This document shows positions 15,718-24,800 of a DNA stretch of 64,000 nucleotides, one piece after another; position 1 is the first letter of the stretch; each line of letters starts with the position of its first letter. Under the pieces are notes generated by a model. That model was not told the DNA's origin. It did not search any database and saw only the letters and a program-made list of their open reading frames with translations. The stretch comes from Streptomyces sp. Ag109_O5-1. GTDB lineage: Bacteria; Actinomycetota; Actinomycetes; Streptomycetales; Streptomycetaceae. The translations under genes and the position numbers were made by a program. The stretch spans positions 10,974,001 to 11,038,000 of the forward strand of contig NZ_RKQF01000001.1 in assembly GCF_003814875.1 (NCBI RefSeq), in the 5' to 3' direction.

Positions 15718-17792
15718 AGCGCCCGCGCGACCAGCAGCGCCACGTCGTCGTGGTCGTCGGGGTGGCGCAGGCCGTGCAGCAGCAGGTCACAGGTCTCCTC
15801 CAGCGGCCGGTGGGGCTCGTCGAGGAAGCCGAGCAGCACGCCGAGGCGGTCGTCGATGGGGTGGCGGCGGGTCTCGACCAGGCCGTCGGTGTACAGGACC
15901 AGCAGGTCACCGGCGGCGAGGTCGACGGTGGTGGTCTCGAAGGGAATGCCGCCGACACCGAGCGGCGCGGCGGGCGGCAGTTCGAGCAGGGTGGCGGCGT
16001 GCCCGCAGTGCACCAGCGCGGGCGGCATATGACCCGCGTTGGCGAATTCGCAGCGCCTGGTGTGCGGGTCGTACACCCCGTACAGACACGTGACGATGTA
16101 GTGCTCCAGATCGCAGGTGATCTTGTCCAGATGCTGGAGCACCGCGGCCGGGGGCAGTTCCAGGTCCGCGTACGCGCAGGTGGCGGTGCGCAGCCGGCCC
16201 ATGGTGGCGGCCGCGTCGATGCCGTTGCCCATCACGTCCCCGACGACCAGTGCGGTCCGCTCGCCCGACAGCGGGATCACGTCGTACCAGTCGCCGCCCA
16301 CCTCGCTGGTCGCCTGGGCGGGCTGGTATCGGGAGGCCAGCTCCAGGCCCGTGTGGTGCGGCGCGTGGTCGGGGAGGAGGCTGCGCTGGAGGGTGAGGGC
16401 GGTGTTGCGGACGCTCTGGAACCAGCGGGCGTTGTCGATGGCCACGGCAGCCCGCCCGGCCAGCTCGGTGGCGAGGACCACGTCGTCCTCGTCGAAGGGG
16501 AGCGGATTGCGGGTGCGCTTGAGATCGAAGGCGCCGAGCACCTCGCCGTGCGCGATCAGGGGTACGACGAGGTACGAGTGCACCCCGGCCTGCGCCAGCA
16601 GGTCGCCCGCCTCGGCGTTGCGGGCGATACGCGACAGATCGTGCGCGCCGACACGGGGGACCAGGACCGGCCGTGCCGTGTGGACGCAGACGGTCACCAG
16701 CCGGTCGCCGTCGTAGGCGGCCAGGTCGCCGAGCGGATCGGCGGCACGCAGCGCGACCGTGGGATGTGCCGCTTCGAGGGCCAGGGCCCGGAACAGCTCC
16801 GGGCCGTTGTCCGGTCTGCGGGAACGGCGCAGCGCGAGCGCCGAGTCCAGCACGTCCACGGCGACCACGTCCGCGAGGACCGGAGTGGCGATCTCGGCCA
16901 GCTCATGGGCCGTACGCTCCACCTCCAGCGAGGTGCCCACCCGCGCCGAGGCGTCGGCGATGAGGGCGAGCCGTCTGCGGGCCCGGTCGGCCTCGGCGGC
17001 CGCGCGGTGCCGCTCGGTGACGTCGACGACCGAGGTCGCCGCGCCCAGGACCCGGCCGCCGTGGTCCTCCAGCCGGTAGAACGACAGCGACCAGGCGTGC
17101 TCACGCTCCGGATCCGCCGGGGGCCGGCCCACGTGGTACTGGTCGAGCAGCGGCGTGCCCGTGGTGAGCACCTGCCGCAGCGCCGACTCCACGGAGTCGA
17201 TGTCGGGCAGCGGCAGGGCCTCCCGCAGATGGCGGCCGATGTGTTCCTCGGCGGGAATGCCGTCGATGCGTTCCAGCGCCGGGTTGACCAGCAGATAGTG
17301 CAGGTCGGGGTCGAGGAGGGCCAGGCCGATCGGGGACTGGTTGATCAGCCGCTCGCACAGCGCCAGGTCGGTCTCCACCCTTTGGAGCATCGTGTGGTCG
17401 GCCACGATCCCCAGTGCGTAGATGTCGCCCGCGTCGTCCATCAGCCGCATGCTGCGGAACTCCATGAGCCGGCTGCTGCCGTCCTTGTGGCGGACGGGGA
17501 AGGCGCCGGCCCAGCTCTGGCCGGTCTCCAGCACCTGCGTGAAGAGGCTCACCGCGGCCTTCAGATGGTCCGGGTGGACGAGCAGTCGCGCCGCGTACTC
17601 TCCCAGGGCCTCCTCGGCCGGGTAGCCGAAGAGTGCCTCGGCCTGCGGGGTCCAGAAGACGATCCGGCCCTGCGAGTCCAGTGCCACCGCGGCCACGCTC
17701 AGCACGTCCAGCAGACCCGTCGGGCGGGGCAGCCCGGGGCCGTACCCCGGGCGGCCGGGGCCGTCACCGGACCGCAGGGAACCCACAGCCAT
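15714..17792 (-). CDS. PAS-PAS-GAF SpoIIE-family phosphatase
   Basis: The 692-residue protein reads as two PAS domains (about residues 25-130 and 145-260), a GAF domain (about 285-440) and a C-terminal SpoIIE/PP2C phosphatase (about 460-690). In the phosphatase, EVGGDWYDVIPL, LVVGDVMGNGI, FANAGHMPPAL and LVLYTDGLVE supply the metal-binding residues. It should sense a ligand or redox cue and dephosphorylate an anti-sigma-factor antagonist. Unlike its divergent neighbour it has no C-terminal anti-sigma kinase domain. The two genes diverge across about 190 bp and probably arose by duplication. Confidence 0.85.
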   Translation of the reverse strand: MAVGSLRSGDGPGRPGYGPGLPRPTGLLDVLSVAAVALDSQGRIVFWTPQAEALFGYPAEEALGEYAARLLVHPDHLKAAVSLFTQVLETGQSWAGAFPVRHKDGSSRLMEFRSMRLMDDAGDIYALGIVADHTMLQRVETDLALCERLINQSPIGLALLDPDLHYLLVNPALERIDGIPAEEHIGRHLREALPLPDIDSVESALRQVLTTGTPLLDQYHVGRPPADPEREHAWSLSFYRLEDHGGRVLGAATSVVDVTERHRAAAEADRARRRLALIADASARVGTSLEVERTAHELAEIATPVLADVVAVDVLDSALALRRSRRPDNGPELFRALALEAAHPTVALRAADPLGDLAAYDGDRLVTVCVHTARPVLVPRVGAHDLSRIARNAEAGDLLAQAGVHSYLVVPLIAHGEVLGAFDLKRTRNPLPFDEDDVVLATELAGRAAVAIDNARWFQSVRNTALTLQRSLLPDHAPHHTGLELASRYQPAQATSEVGGDWYDVIPLSGERTALVVGDVMGNGIDAAATMGRLRTATCAYADLELPPAAVLQHLDKITCDLEHYIVTCLYGVYDPHTRRCEFANAGHMPPALVHCGHAATLLELPPAAPLGVGGIPFETTTVDLAAGDLLVLYTDGLVETRRHPIDDRLGVLLGFLDEPHRPLEETCDLLLHGLRHPDDHDDVALLVARAL

Positions 17793-17985
17793 GCCTCAAC
17801 CACCTCCATCGGCCGGCGGGGCCGATGCCGCTGCTGCGGCACTTCCATGCTGCCCCCGCCACACGGCCCACCCCAACCCCAGGACAGCGCGCCGGACGCC
17901 CCTGGAGGGGTCCTCCCCGCTCCCGTCGGCCCGTGCGTATCAGGCGGGCAAGCAGGAATATTGGGGTACATAGAGGATGTAACCA

Positions 17986-20460
17986 ATGAATTCTCCGCGA
18001 GAAGACTTCGACGTGCCGACCTCCGCGGGCCCGCGCGATCTCCTCGACGCCTCCAGCGACGCTGCGGCGGTGCTGTCGTCCCGGGGCGTCGTGATCGGCT
18101 GGACCCGCGGCGCCGAGGCACTGCTCGGCCACCCGGCCGCCAAGGTGGTCGGCCGCTCCGCGGGGTGCCTGCTCGCCATGCGCCCCGACCCGGCCCGCGC
18201 CGCGGGTGTCGCCGAGCGCTGCCGCTCCGGCATGGGCTGGAGCGGCCTCGTCCCGGTACTGCACCGCGACGGCCGCAGCATCGTCGTCGACCTGCGGATC
18301 TCCGCGTCCTTCCGGATCGGCGGCGAGGAGTGCTTCCTCCTCTCCGCCCGCGAGCAGCGGCCCCGGTGGACGATGGGCCAGTCCGTCCTCGACGGCTTCC
18401 TCACCCGCTCGCCGATCGGCATGGCCGTGATGGACCTGGACCTGCGCTACATCTGGCTGAACGACACCCTGGAGCAGTTCGGCGGAGTCCCCCGGGAACA
18501 GCGCCTGGGACGCCGGCTCAGCGAACTGCTGCCCGGACTGCAGGCCAGCACCATCGAGGGCCTGATGCGTAAGGTGCTCCTGACCCGGGAGCCGGTCACC
18601 GACTACGAGTACCTCGGCTGGAGCTGGGCCGACCCGCACCGGCAACGCGCCTACTCCACCTCGTTCTTCCCCCTCGTCGACGCCGACGGATCGGTGACCG
18701 GCGTCTGCTACATGGTCTCCGACGTCACCGAGCGGTGGAACGCCCGGCAGCTGCTGTCGCTGGTCAACGAGGCAGGTACCCGCATCGGTACCACTCTCGA
18801 CGTGCTGCGCACCGCCCAGGAACTCGCCGACTTCGCCGTCCCCCGCTTCGCCGACTTCGTCATCGTCGATCTCCTGGAGCCCGTCCTCAGCACCGAGGGA
18901 CACGGCACCTGGCTGACCGACGCGGGCCCGGCGCCCGCCAAACCGTCGATGCGGCGGGCCGCGCTCAAGACCGTGCGCGAGGGCAGCCCCGAGGCGGTGG
19001 CGCGGATCGGCGACCGGGTCGACTTCCTGCCCCCGCCGCACGGCATCGACCTGCTCATCAGGGGCGAGCCCATCATCATCCCGGTGCTCGACCCGGACGA
19101 CCACCTCTGGGTCACCGAGCAGCCCGCGCGGACGGCCCGCATCAGGGAGTTCGGCCTGCACTCCCTGATCTCGGTCCCCATGCGGGCGCGGAACACCGTC
19201 CTGGGCCTCACCACGTTCGCCCGCTCGCTCAACCAGATCTCGTTCCGGCCCGACGACGTCCTGCTCGCCCAGGAACTGGTCGCGCGCGCCGCCGTCTGCG
19301 TCGACAACGCCCGCCGCTACACGAGGGAGCACACGGCGGCCGTCACCCTGCAGCGCAGCCTGCTGCCCCAGGCGCTGAACGGGGGCACGGCGCTGGACGT
19401 GGCCTCCTCCTACCTGCCGGCGGACGCGGCGGACGGAGTCGGCGGCGACTGGTTCGACGTCATCCCGCTGTCCGGCGCCCGGGTCGGCCTGGTCGTCGGC
19501 GACGTGGTCGGCCACGGCCTCGCCGCGGCGGCCAGCATGGGCCGGCTGCGCACCGCCGTACAGACCCTCGCCGACATGGAGATGCCCCCCGACGAGCTCC
19601 TCGCCCACCTCGACGACCTCGTGCTGCGACTGGGGGAGGAGGAGAGCGGCGGCACGGCTTCCGACGGCAGCACGACCACCTTTGTCGGAGCGACCTGCCT
19701 GTACGCCGTCTACGACCCGGTGACCCGCCGGTGCGCCATGGCCCGGGCGGGACACCCGCCCCCCGTCGTGGTCGCACCCGACGGGCGGGTCCACTTCCCC
19801 GACATGCCCGCCGGACCACCACTCGGGCTGGGCGGCATGGCCTTCGAGGCCACCGAGATCGAACTCGCCGAGAACAGTCTGTTCGGCCTCTACACCGACG
19901 GCCTCATCGAAGGCGCCGACCGGGACGTCGAGAAGGGCATGTCCCGGCTCCGTGTCGCACTGGCCGGCCCCGCCACCGAACTGGACGCGCTGTGCACGGC
20001 CACCGTGCAGCAGCTGGTCACCGTACCCCTGCCCGACGACGTCGCCCTGCTGCTGGCCCGCACCCACGCCCTGGGCGCCGACCACGTCGTCTCCTGGGAG
20101 GTGCCCGTCGACCCGGCCGCCGTCGCCGACGTCCGGGCCCGGGCGACCCGCCAGGTTTCGGTGTGGGGCTACGACGAACTGGCCATGACCACCGAACTCA
20201 TCGTCAGCGAGCTGGTCACCAACGCCATCCGCTACGCCGAACCGCCCATCCGGCTGAGGCTGTTGCGTGACGCCCGACTGACCTGCGAGGTCGCCGACGG
20301 CAGCAGCACCGCACCCCGGCTCAGGCATGCCCGCAGCACCGACGAGGGCGGCCGCGGACTCTTCCTGGTGGCCCAGCTCGCCCACCGCTGGGGCGCCCGT
20401 TACACAGGGGAGGGCAAGATCATCTGGGCCGAGCAGGAGATCCCGCCGGACATTCCCTGA
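17986..20460 (+). CDS. PAS-PAS-GAF SpoIIE phosphatase with C-terminal anti-sigma kinase domain
   Basis: This 824-residue protein has two PAS domains (about 20-120 and 135-245), a GAF domain (about 265-445), a SpoIIE phosphatase domain (about 470-690; VGGDWFDVIPL, LVVGDVVGHGL, ARAGHPPPVV and FGLYTDGLIE) and a HATPase/RsbW-like domain (about 700-820; ELIVSELVTNAIRYAEPP and DEGGRGLFLVAQL). Kinase and phosphatase activity toward an anti-sigma antagonist may thus sit in one chain. A degraded close relative lies at 54681-56128. The ATG at 17986 follows GAGG at acceptable spacing. Confidence 0.87.
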   Translation: MNSPREDFDVPTSAGPRDLLDASSDAAAVLSSRGVVIGWTRGAEALLGHPAAKVVGRSAGCLLAMRPDPARAAGVAERCRSGMGWSGLVPVLHRDGRSIVVDLRISASFRIGGEECFLLSAREQRPRWTMGQSVLDGFLTRSPIGMAVMDLDLRYIWLNDTLEQFGGVPREQRLGRRLSELLPGLQASTIEGLMRKVLLTREPVTDYEYLGWSWADPHRQRAYSTSFFPLVDADGSVTGVCYMVSDVTERWNARQLLSLVNEAGTRIGTTLDVLRTAQELADFAVPRFADFVIVDLLEPVLSTEGHGTWLTDAGPAPAKPSMRRAALKTVREGSPEAVARIGDRVDFLPPPHGIDLLIRGEPIIIPVLDPDDHLWVTEQPARTARIREFGLHSLISVPMRARNTVLGLTTFARSLNQISFRPDDVLLAQELVARAAVCVDNARRYTREHTAAVTLQRSLLPQALNGGTALDVASSYLPADAADGVGGDWFDVIPLSGARVGLVVGDVVGHGLAAAASMGRLRTAVQTLADMEMPPDELLAHLDDLVLRLGEEESGGTASDGSTTTFVGATCLYAVYDPVTRRCAMARAGHPPPVVVAPDGRVHFPDMPAGPPLGLGGMAFEATEIELAENSLFGLYTDGLIEGADRDVEKGMSRLRVALAGPATELDALCTATVQQLVTVPLPDDVALLLARTHALGADHVVSWEVPVDPAAVADVRARATRQVSVWGYDELAMTTELIVSELVTNAIRYAEPPIRLRLLRDARLTCEVADGSSTAPRLRHARSTDEGGRGLFLVAQLAHRWGARYTGEGKIIWAEQEIPPDIP

Positions 20461-20575
20461 GGCGCCCAGGGCGCCGGCACGGTCCAAGAGGAGGGGGCCG
20501 GGGGCCTGTCGAAATCGCACGTTTGGCCGTACGCTGTCAATTCATAAGGATTCGGCAGCAATTGGGGGAGCCGCC

Positions 20576-22171
20576 ATGTCCGGGGACACGTACGGTCCGA
20601 ACCAGGGTTTCCAGGGACCGGGATTCCCGAACCCGGGTCCCTTCGTCCCGCCCATGCCGTCGGCCCCGCCGCCCGCCCCGCCGGACGCCCTGCGCGCCAC
20701 CGCCGTCGCCCTTCTCAACCTCAGCGGCCTCGGCCTCGGTTACCTGCTCGTCCGAAGACGCATCCCGATGGCCGTGTGCCTGGCGGCGACCGTCGTCCTG
20801 CTGCTCGTCGCCCTGCCTGCGGACGCCGACGGCGTACCCGGAGCCGCGCTCGTCCTCTACGCCGTGCTCCTGCTGCTGGCGGCCCTCCACGGCGCGTCCG
20901 TCGGCCTGCGCACCCGCCTGGTGTGGCCCGGACAGCAGCCCGTCGCCCTGGCGCTGGGCGTCGTGCTCCTCGCCGTACCCGTGGGCGGTGCGCTCTGGTA
21001 CGACAGCGCACAGAAGGAAGCCGTCGAACGCGCGCTCCTCGACCGCCTCGACCGCGCCGACAAACGGGTCACCGCGGCCGGCCAGGAGGCCTTCGCCACC
21101 GGCAAGTCCGACTACCAGGACGCCCTGGCCGTCTACCGGGACCTCGCCGTCAACCACGCCGGCTCGCGCGCCGCCGCCCAGGTCCCCGACCGTCTGAAGA
21201 CCTACTACACGACCGTCGCGGCGGCCTACAGCCACAACGACTACTGCACGGCCGTCGAACCCCTGAAATACCTGCGAACGGTCCCCGAATCCATACCGAA
21301 GGACCAGCTCGGCACCCTCGCCCACTGGCCCGACGACCGGCTGGCCACCTCGCTCTACGAGTGCGGAGCGGACGGCCTGACCAGTGGCGGAGACGACTGG
21401 GTCACCCGGTTCGGCGACCTCCTGAGCACCTTCCCGGACTCCGGCCAGGCGGCAAAGGTCGTCCCCGCCGTCGACACGGCCGAGAAGAAGACGGCGAAGG
21501 CGGTCTCCGGGAACGACCCCTGCACCGCAGTCAAGCAGTTGCACACCCTGAACACCCAGATCCTGCAGCTGTCGAACGGCGCCGCCGCTGGCGCCGACGG
21601 TCTGACCAAGGTCGCCGCCCGGGCTGACAGCAGCGGTGACGCGGGGGAGTACGAGTGCGGCGTCAAGCAGTACAAGGACGGTGACTTCGAGCAGGCGCAG
21701 CAGACCATGGAGCAGTTCGTCACCGACAACCCGCACCACGGGAACCGCGACCGCGCCCGGAAGATCGCCATCGGCGCCGAGGTCGCCCAGACCCTCCCGG
21801 CGGCCGGCAAGAAGCTGCCCACCACCGCGGGCGGCGGCGGCATCTCCGTGACCGTCAAGAACGACAGCCCCGACGACATCACCGTCCTGTACACCGGCCC
21901 GGTCACCGGCAGCTTCACCCTGAAGGCATGCGGCAGCTGCAAGGCGTACTCGTTCGCCAGCTCGATCATCCCCGGCTGGGAGCCCTGCAGCGACAGCGGC
22001 AAGAACTATCCCCAGCGCACGATCAGCCTTCCCCCGGGCACCACGTACTTCGTGCACAAGCCGAAGAACGACACCACGGCCACTGCGGGCTCCGACACCG
22101 CCAAACTGAGCTACGGCTACGTCTACACGGAGTGCGCCTACACGACACAGTCGCTGGGGTCCAGTTACTGA
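20576..22171 (+). CDS. Membrane protein with Pro/Gly-rich N-terminus and extracytoplasmic repeat domain, function unknown
   Basis: The 531-residue protein begins with a Pro/Gly/Phe-rich cytoplasmic segment (about residues 1-38). Three to four membrane helices follow (about 42-140), then a large domain with weak TPR-like helical repeats carrying paired Cys (NDYCTAVEPLK, NDPCTAVKQLH, YECGVKQYKDGDFEQAQQ). A C-terminal beta-rich part around residues 420-531 holds further Cys (ACGSCKAYSF). The Cys pairs suggest disulfides outside the membrane. GGGGGAG precedes the ATG. No known family is recognised. It lies 43 bp before a Ser/Thr kinase gene on the same strand and may be its partner or target. Confidence 0.6.
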   Translation: MSGDTYGPNQGFQGPGFPNPGPFVPPMPSAPPPAPPDALRATAVALLNLSGLGLGYLLVRRRIPMAVCLAATVVLLLVALPADADGVPGAALVLYAVLLLLAALHGASVGLRTRLVWPGQQPVALALGVVLLAVPVGGALWYDSAQKEAVERALLDRLDRADKRVTAAGQEAFATGKSDYQDALAVYRDLAVNHAGSRAAAQVPDRLKTYYTTVAAAYSHNDYCTAVEPLKYLRTVPESIPKDQLGTLAHWPDDRLATSLYECGADGLTSGGDDWVTRFGDLLSTFPDSGQAAKVVPAVDTAEKKTAKAVSGNDPCTAVKQLHTLNTQILQLSNGAAAGADGLTKVAARADSSGDAGEYECGVKQYKDGDFEQAQQTMEQFVTDNPHHGNRDRARKIAIGAEVAQTLPAAGKKLPTTAGGGGISVTVKNDSPDDITVLYTGPVTGSFTLKACGSCKAYSFASSIIPGWEPCSDSGKNYPQRTISLPPGTTYFVHKPKNDTTATAGSDTAKLSYGYVYTECAYTTQSLGSSY

Positions 22172-22214
22172 GCGGAATGCGAGGTTGTCAGCGCCGCCAA
22201 CTAAGCTCCCGCGC

Positions 22215-23810
22215 ATGAGCGACGAGGGCAGAGACAACCCCGCGAGACGGGTTGTCGACGGACGGTTCGAGCTGGTGGCACGGCTCGGTGGCGGCGGCAT
22301 GGGCATGGTCTGGCGGGCCACCGACCTGGTACTGCACCGCAGTGTGGCCATCAAGGAGGTACGGCCGTCCGACCCCGGCCTCGCCGAGTACGACCCCGAG
22401 GCCTCACACCAGCTGCGGGAGCGGGTGCTGCGGGAGGCCCGCGCGCTGGCCCGCGTCGACCACCCCAACGTGGTGACGATCCATCACATCGTCGACGGCG
22501 GCCCCGGGACCTATCCGTGGATCGTCATGGAACTCGTGACCGGCGGCTCGCTGGCCGACCGCCTCGCCCTCGGCCCGATGAACCCGACCGAGGCCGCGCG
22601 CATCGGCCTGGAAGTGCTGGCCGCGCTCCGCGCCGCCCACGAGGCCGGCATCGAGCACCGCGACGTGAAACCGGCCAACGTCCTGCTGCGCCCCGACGGC
22701 CGCCCGGTACTCACCGACTTCGGCATCGCCGCCATCCGAGACGCCACCGCCCTCACCGCCACCGGCTCCGTCATCGGCACCCCCGACTACATGGCACCCG
22801 AGCGCGTCTCCGGCAAGGACGGCGGAGCGGCCTCCGACCTCTGGTCGCTCGCGATGATGCTGTACGTCGCCGTCGAGGGCCACCATCCGCTGCGCCGGGG
22901 CACGACCCTCGCGACGCTCGCCGCGGTCCTCACCGACGGCATACCGTCGCCGGTCCAGGCGGGCCCCCTGACGGAGGTCCTCGCCCGCGTCCTCGTCCGC
23001 GACCCCCAGGCCCGCCCGGACGCCCGGCAACTGGAGCGGATGCTGGCCGTCGTGGCGCGCCAGGCGCAGGAGCAGACGCCGACAGAGACTCCCACGTCGT
23101 TCCCCCTGCAGCCCCCGGCCGCGCCACCGCAGGTCACCCGCCCCACCACTGCGGTGACCGCCGGTCGCCGCCGCTGGACGCTGTTCGTCCTCCCCACCGC
23201 GGGAGTGGCCCTCGTGGGCGCCCTTGTCTGGAGCCGGCTGCCGGACTCGGGCACGCACGCCTCCGGGGCCACGGGCTCCGGGTCGACGGCCACCAAGACA
23301 TCGCCTTCGGCCGGATCCACGGCCTCCTCCACAGCCACGCAACAGACCGCCACGACCGACCTGTTGACCCCGCAGGGCATCCGCACCGCGATCGCGGCCA
23401 TCGAGAAGGAGACCGGCCGGGACCGCTTCGGCAAGCTCGCTGTGTACCCGGGGTATGTCATCGCCTATGTGATGGTGAAGGGCAGCGACACCGCGTACGA
23501 CAGCTACACCTACTGGTCCGGCCGGGGCGTGGAGAAGGACATCATCAACGGCGGCCTGTCCGACGGCGACACACCCATCCGCCTGGACAACTTCGCCTGG
23601 GACAAGGTCCCCTCGCTACTGGCCGAAGCGAAGAAGAAGCTCAACGTTCCCCACCCGAACGCCCGTTACCTGGTTGTGGACGTTCCGGACTCCGTCTTCC
23701 ACGATCCCGCAGGGATGTCCGTCTACCTCAGCAACGACTACAACCAGAGCGGCTATGTGCAGGCGGACACGAAGGGCAAGGTCACCAGGGTGGTGCCGGC
23801 CGACACCTGA
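22215..23810 (+). CDS. Transmembrane serine/threonine protein kinase (PknB type)
   Basis: The 531-residue protein has a eukaryote-type kinase domain over about residues 15-280. The glycine loop is LGGGGMGMVW, the ATP Lys is residue 47 (VAIKE), the catalytic Asp is residue 150 (HRDVKPANVLL), the metal Asp is residue 168 (DFG) and the APE-like motif is YMAPERV. A Pro/Thr-rich juxtamembrane stretch leads to one membrane helix (about 325-345) and an extracytoplasmic domain of about 180 residues after a Thr/Ser linker. That domain has no PASTA repeats and is not a family I recognise. It presumably senses an external cue. The ATG at 22215 gives the standard N-terminus. Confidence 0.9.
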   Translation: MSDEGRDNPARRVVDGRFELVARLGGGGMGMVWRATDLVLHRSVAIKEVRPSDPGLAEYDPEASHQLRERVLREARALARVDHPNVVTIHHIVDGGPGTYPWIVMELVTGGSLADRLALGPMNPTEAARIGLEVLAALRAAHEAGIEHRDVKPANVLLRPDGRPVLTDFGIAAIRDATALTATGSVIGTPDYMAPERVSGKDGGAASDLWSLAMMLYVAVEGHHPLRRGTTLATLAAVLTDGIPSPVQAGPLTEVLARVLVRDPQARPDARQLERMLAVVARQAQEQTPTETPTSFPLQPPAAPPQVTRPTTAVTAGRRRWTLFVLPTAGVALVGALVWSRLPDSGTHASGATGSGSTATKTSPSAGSTASSTATQQTATTDLLTPQGIRTAIAAIEKETGRDRFGKLAVYPGYVIAYVMVKGSDTAYDSYTYWSGRGVEKDIINGGLSDGDTPIRLDNFAWDKVPSLLAEAKKKLNVPHPNARYLVVDVPDSVFHDPAGMSVYLSNDYNQSGYVQADTKGKVTRVVPADT

Positions 23811-23880
23811 GCTCGGTCGACGACGGTCACCGGAAAAGAGTTCGCCGTCCCGTGGGATCGCTTCTAGCCTGCGTCGAGTG

Positions 23881-24372
23881 ATGACGGCTGACGAGGTGCT
23901 GTCCGTGCTGGCCCTGCTGTGGCGGGCGGAGGCCGATGTCTGGGTCGGCGGTGGCTGGGGGATCGACGCGCTGGTCGGTGAGCAGACCCGGGAGCATCGC
24001 GACCTGGATCTGATGTACCGGCTGGATCAGGAAGACGCCGTGGTCGGAGCCCTTGCCGCCGTGGGGTTCGCGGAGAGCCCGGACCAGCGGCCCGTCCGGT
24101 TCGTGGTCACGGCCCCGGGCGGGCGGGAGATCGATCTGCATCCGCTGGTCTTCGACGACGACGGGGCTGCGGTCCAGGCGTCGTTCGAGCCCGACCGGCC
24201 GTTCCGGTACCCCGCCTCGTGCTTCGTCACCGGCAGGATCGGCGGAGCGGCCGTCCCCTGTCTGTCGGCCGAGCAGCAGGTGTATTTCCATCAGGGCTAC
24301 CGGCCCTCGGCCCGTGACCGGCACGACATGGCCCAACTCCGCCGTGTCTTCGGGATTCTCACGTACTTCTGA
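23881..24372 (+). CDS. Nucleotidyltransferase-fold protein related to aminoglycoside/lincosamide nucleotidyltransferases
   Basis: The 163-residue protein carries the polymerase-beta nucleotidyltransferase signature WVGGGWGIDALVGEQTREHR followed by DLDLMY. The Gly-Gly and paired acidic residues bind metal and NTP. A third acidic residue is likely the Asp of REIDLHPLVF. This set resembles LinA/ANT-type resistance enzymes and their uncharacterised environmental relatives. The ATG at 23881 is used, and a GTG three bases earlier is an alternative. No antibiotic gene is nearby, so a resistance role is only possible. Transfer of a nucleotide to some hydroxylated small molecule is the general inference. 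Confidence 0.75.
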   Translation: MTADEVLSVLALLWRAEADVWVGGGWGIDALVGEQTREHRDLDLMYRLDQEDAVVGALAAVGFAESPDQRPVRFVVTAPGGREIDLHPLVFDDDGAAVQASFEPDRPFRYPASCFVTGRIGGAAVPCLSAEQQVYFHQGYRPSARDRHDMAQLRRVFGILTYF

Positions 24373-24378
24373 TCACGG

Positions 24379-24750
24379 TCAGGCGTCCTGGTACAGATTG
24401 ACGATGTTGCCGTCCGGGTCACGAAGCCACACCGAACGGCGTCCCCACGGCTGGGTCGTCGGCGATTTGAGTACGGGAACGCCTTGGGACAGCAGCCGTT
24501 CGTGGCGAGCGTCCACCTCGGTGACCCGGAACTCCAGGGTGAGGCCTCCGCGGGTGCCGGCGGCCTCAGATCCGGGCACCATCGACTCCATGCCCTGGGC
24601 GGAGAAGAACGACAGCTCGGCACCGGGGACCGCCACCCGAGCGAAGGGGTCACCGCCCTCGACGTGCGTGCCGAGGAGCGCCGCGTAGAAGGCGGCGAGG
24701 GACGGAACGTCGTCGGTGATCAGGGAGATGCCGGTGAAATGTGGCTGCAT
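24379..24750 (-). CDS. VOC-superfamily (glyoxalase/bleomycin-resistance fold) protein
   Basis: The 123-residue protein has two beta-alpha-beta-beta-beta units of the VOC fold: FTGISLITDDVPSLAAFYA begins the first, and LEFRVTEVDARHERLLSQG and WLRDPDGNIVNLYQ end the second. Members are metal-dependent lyases, dioxygenases or drug-binding proteins. The substrate cannot be told. It starts at the ATG at 24750 and converges on the nucleotidyltransferase gene with only 6 bp between stops. Confidence 0.75.
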   Translation of the reverse strand: MQPHFTGISLITDDVPSLAAFYAALLGTHVEGGDPFARVAVPGAELSFFSAQGMESMVPGSEAAGTRGGLTLEFRVTEVDARHERLLSQGVPVLKSPTTQPWGRRSVWLRDPDGNIVNLYQDA

Positions 24751-24800
24751 GCGGGCATCGTAGGCGGAGGGTCCGACAACCGGCCGGACGCGGCGGCATC

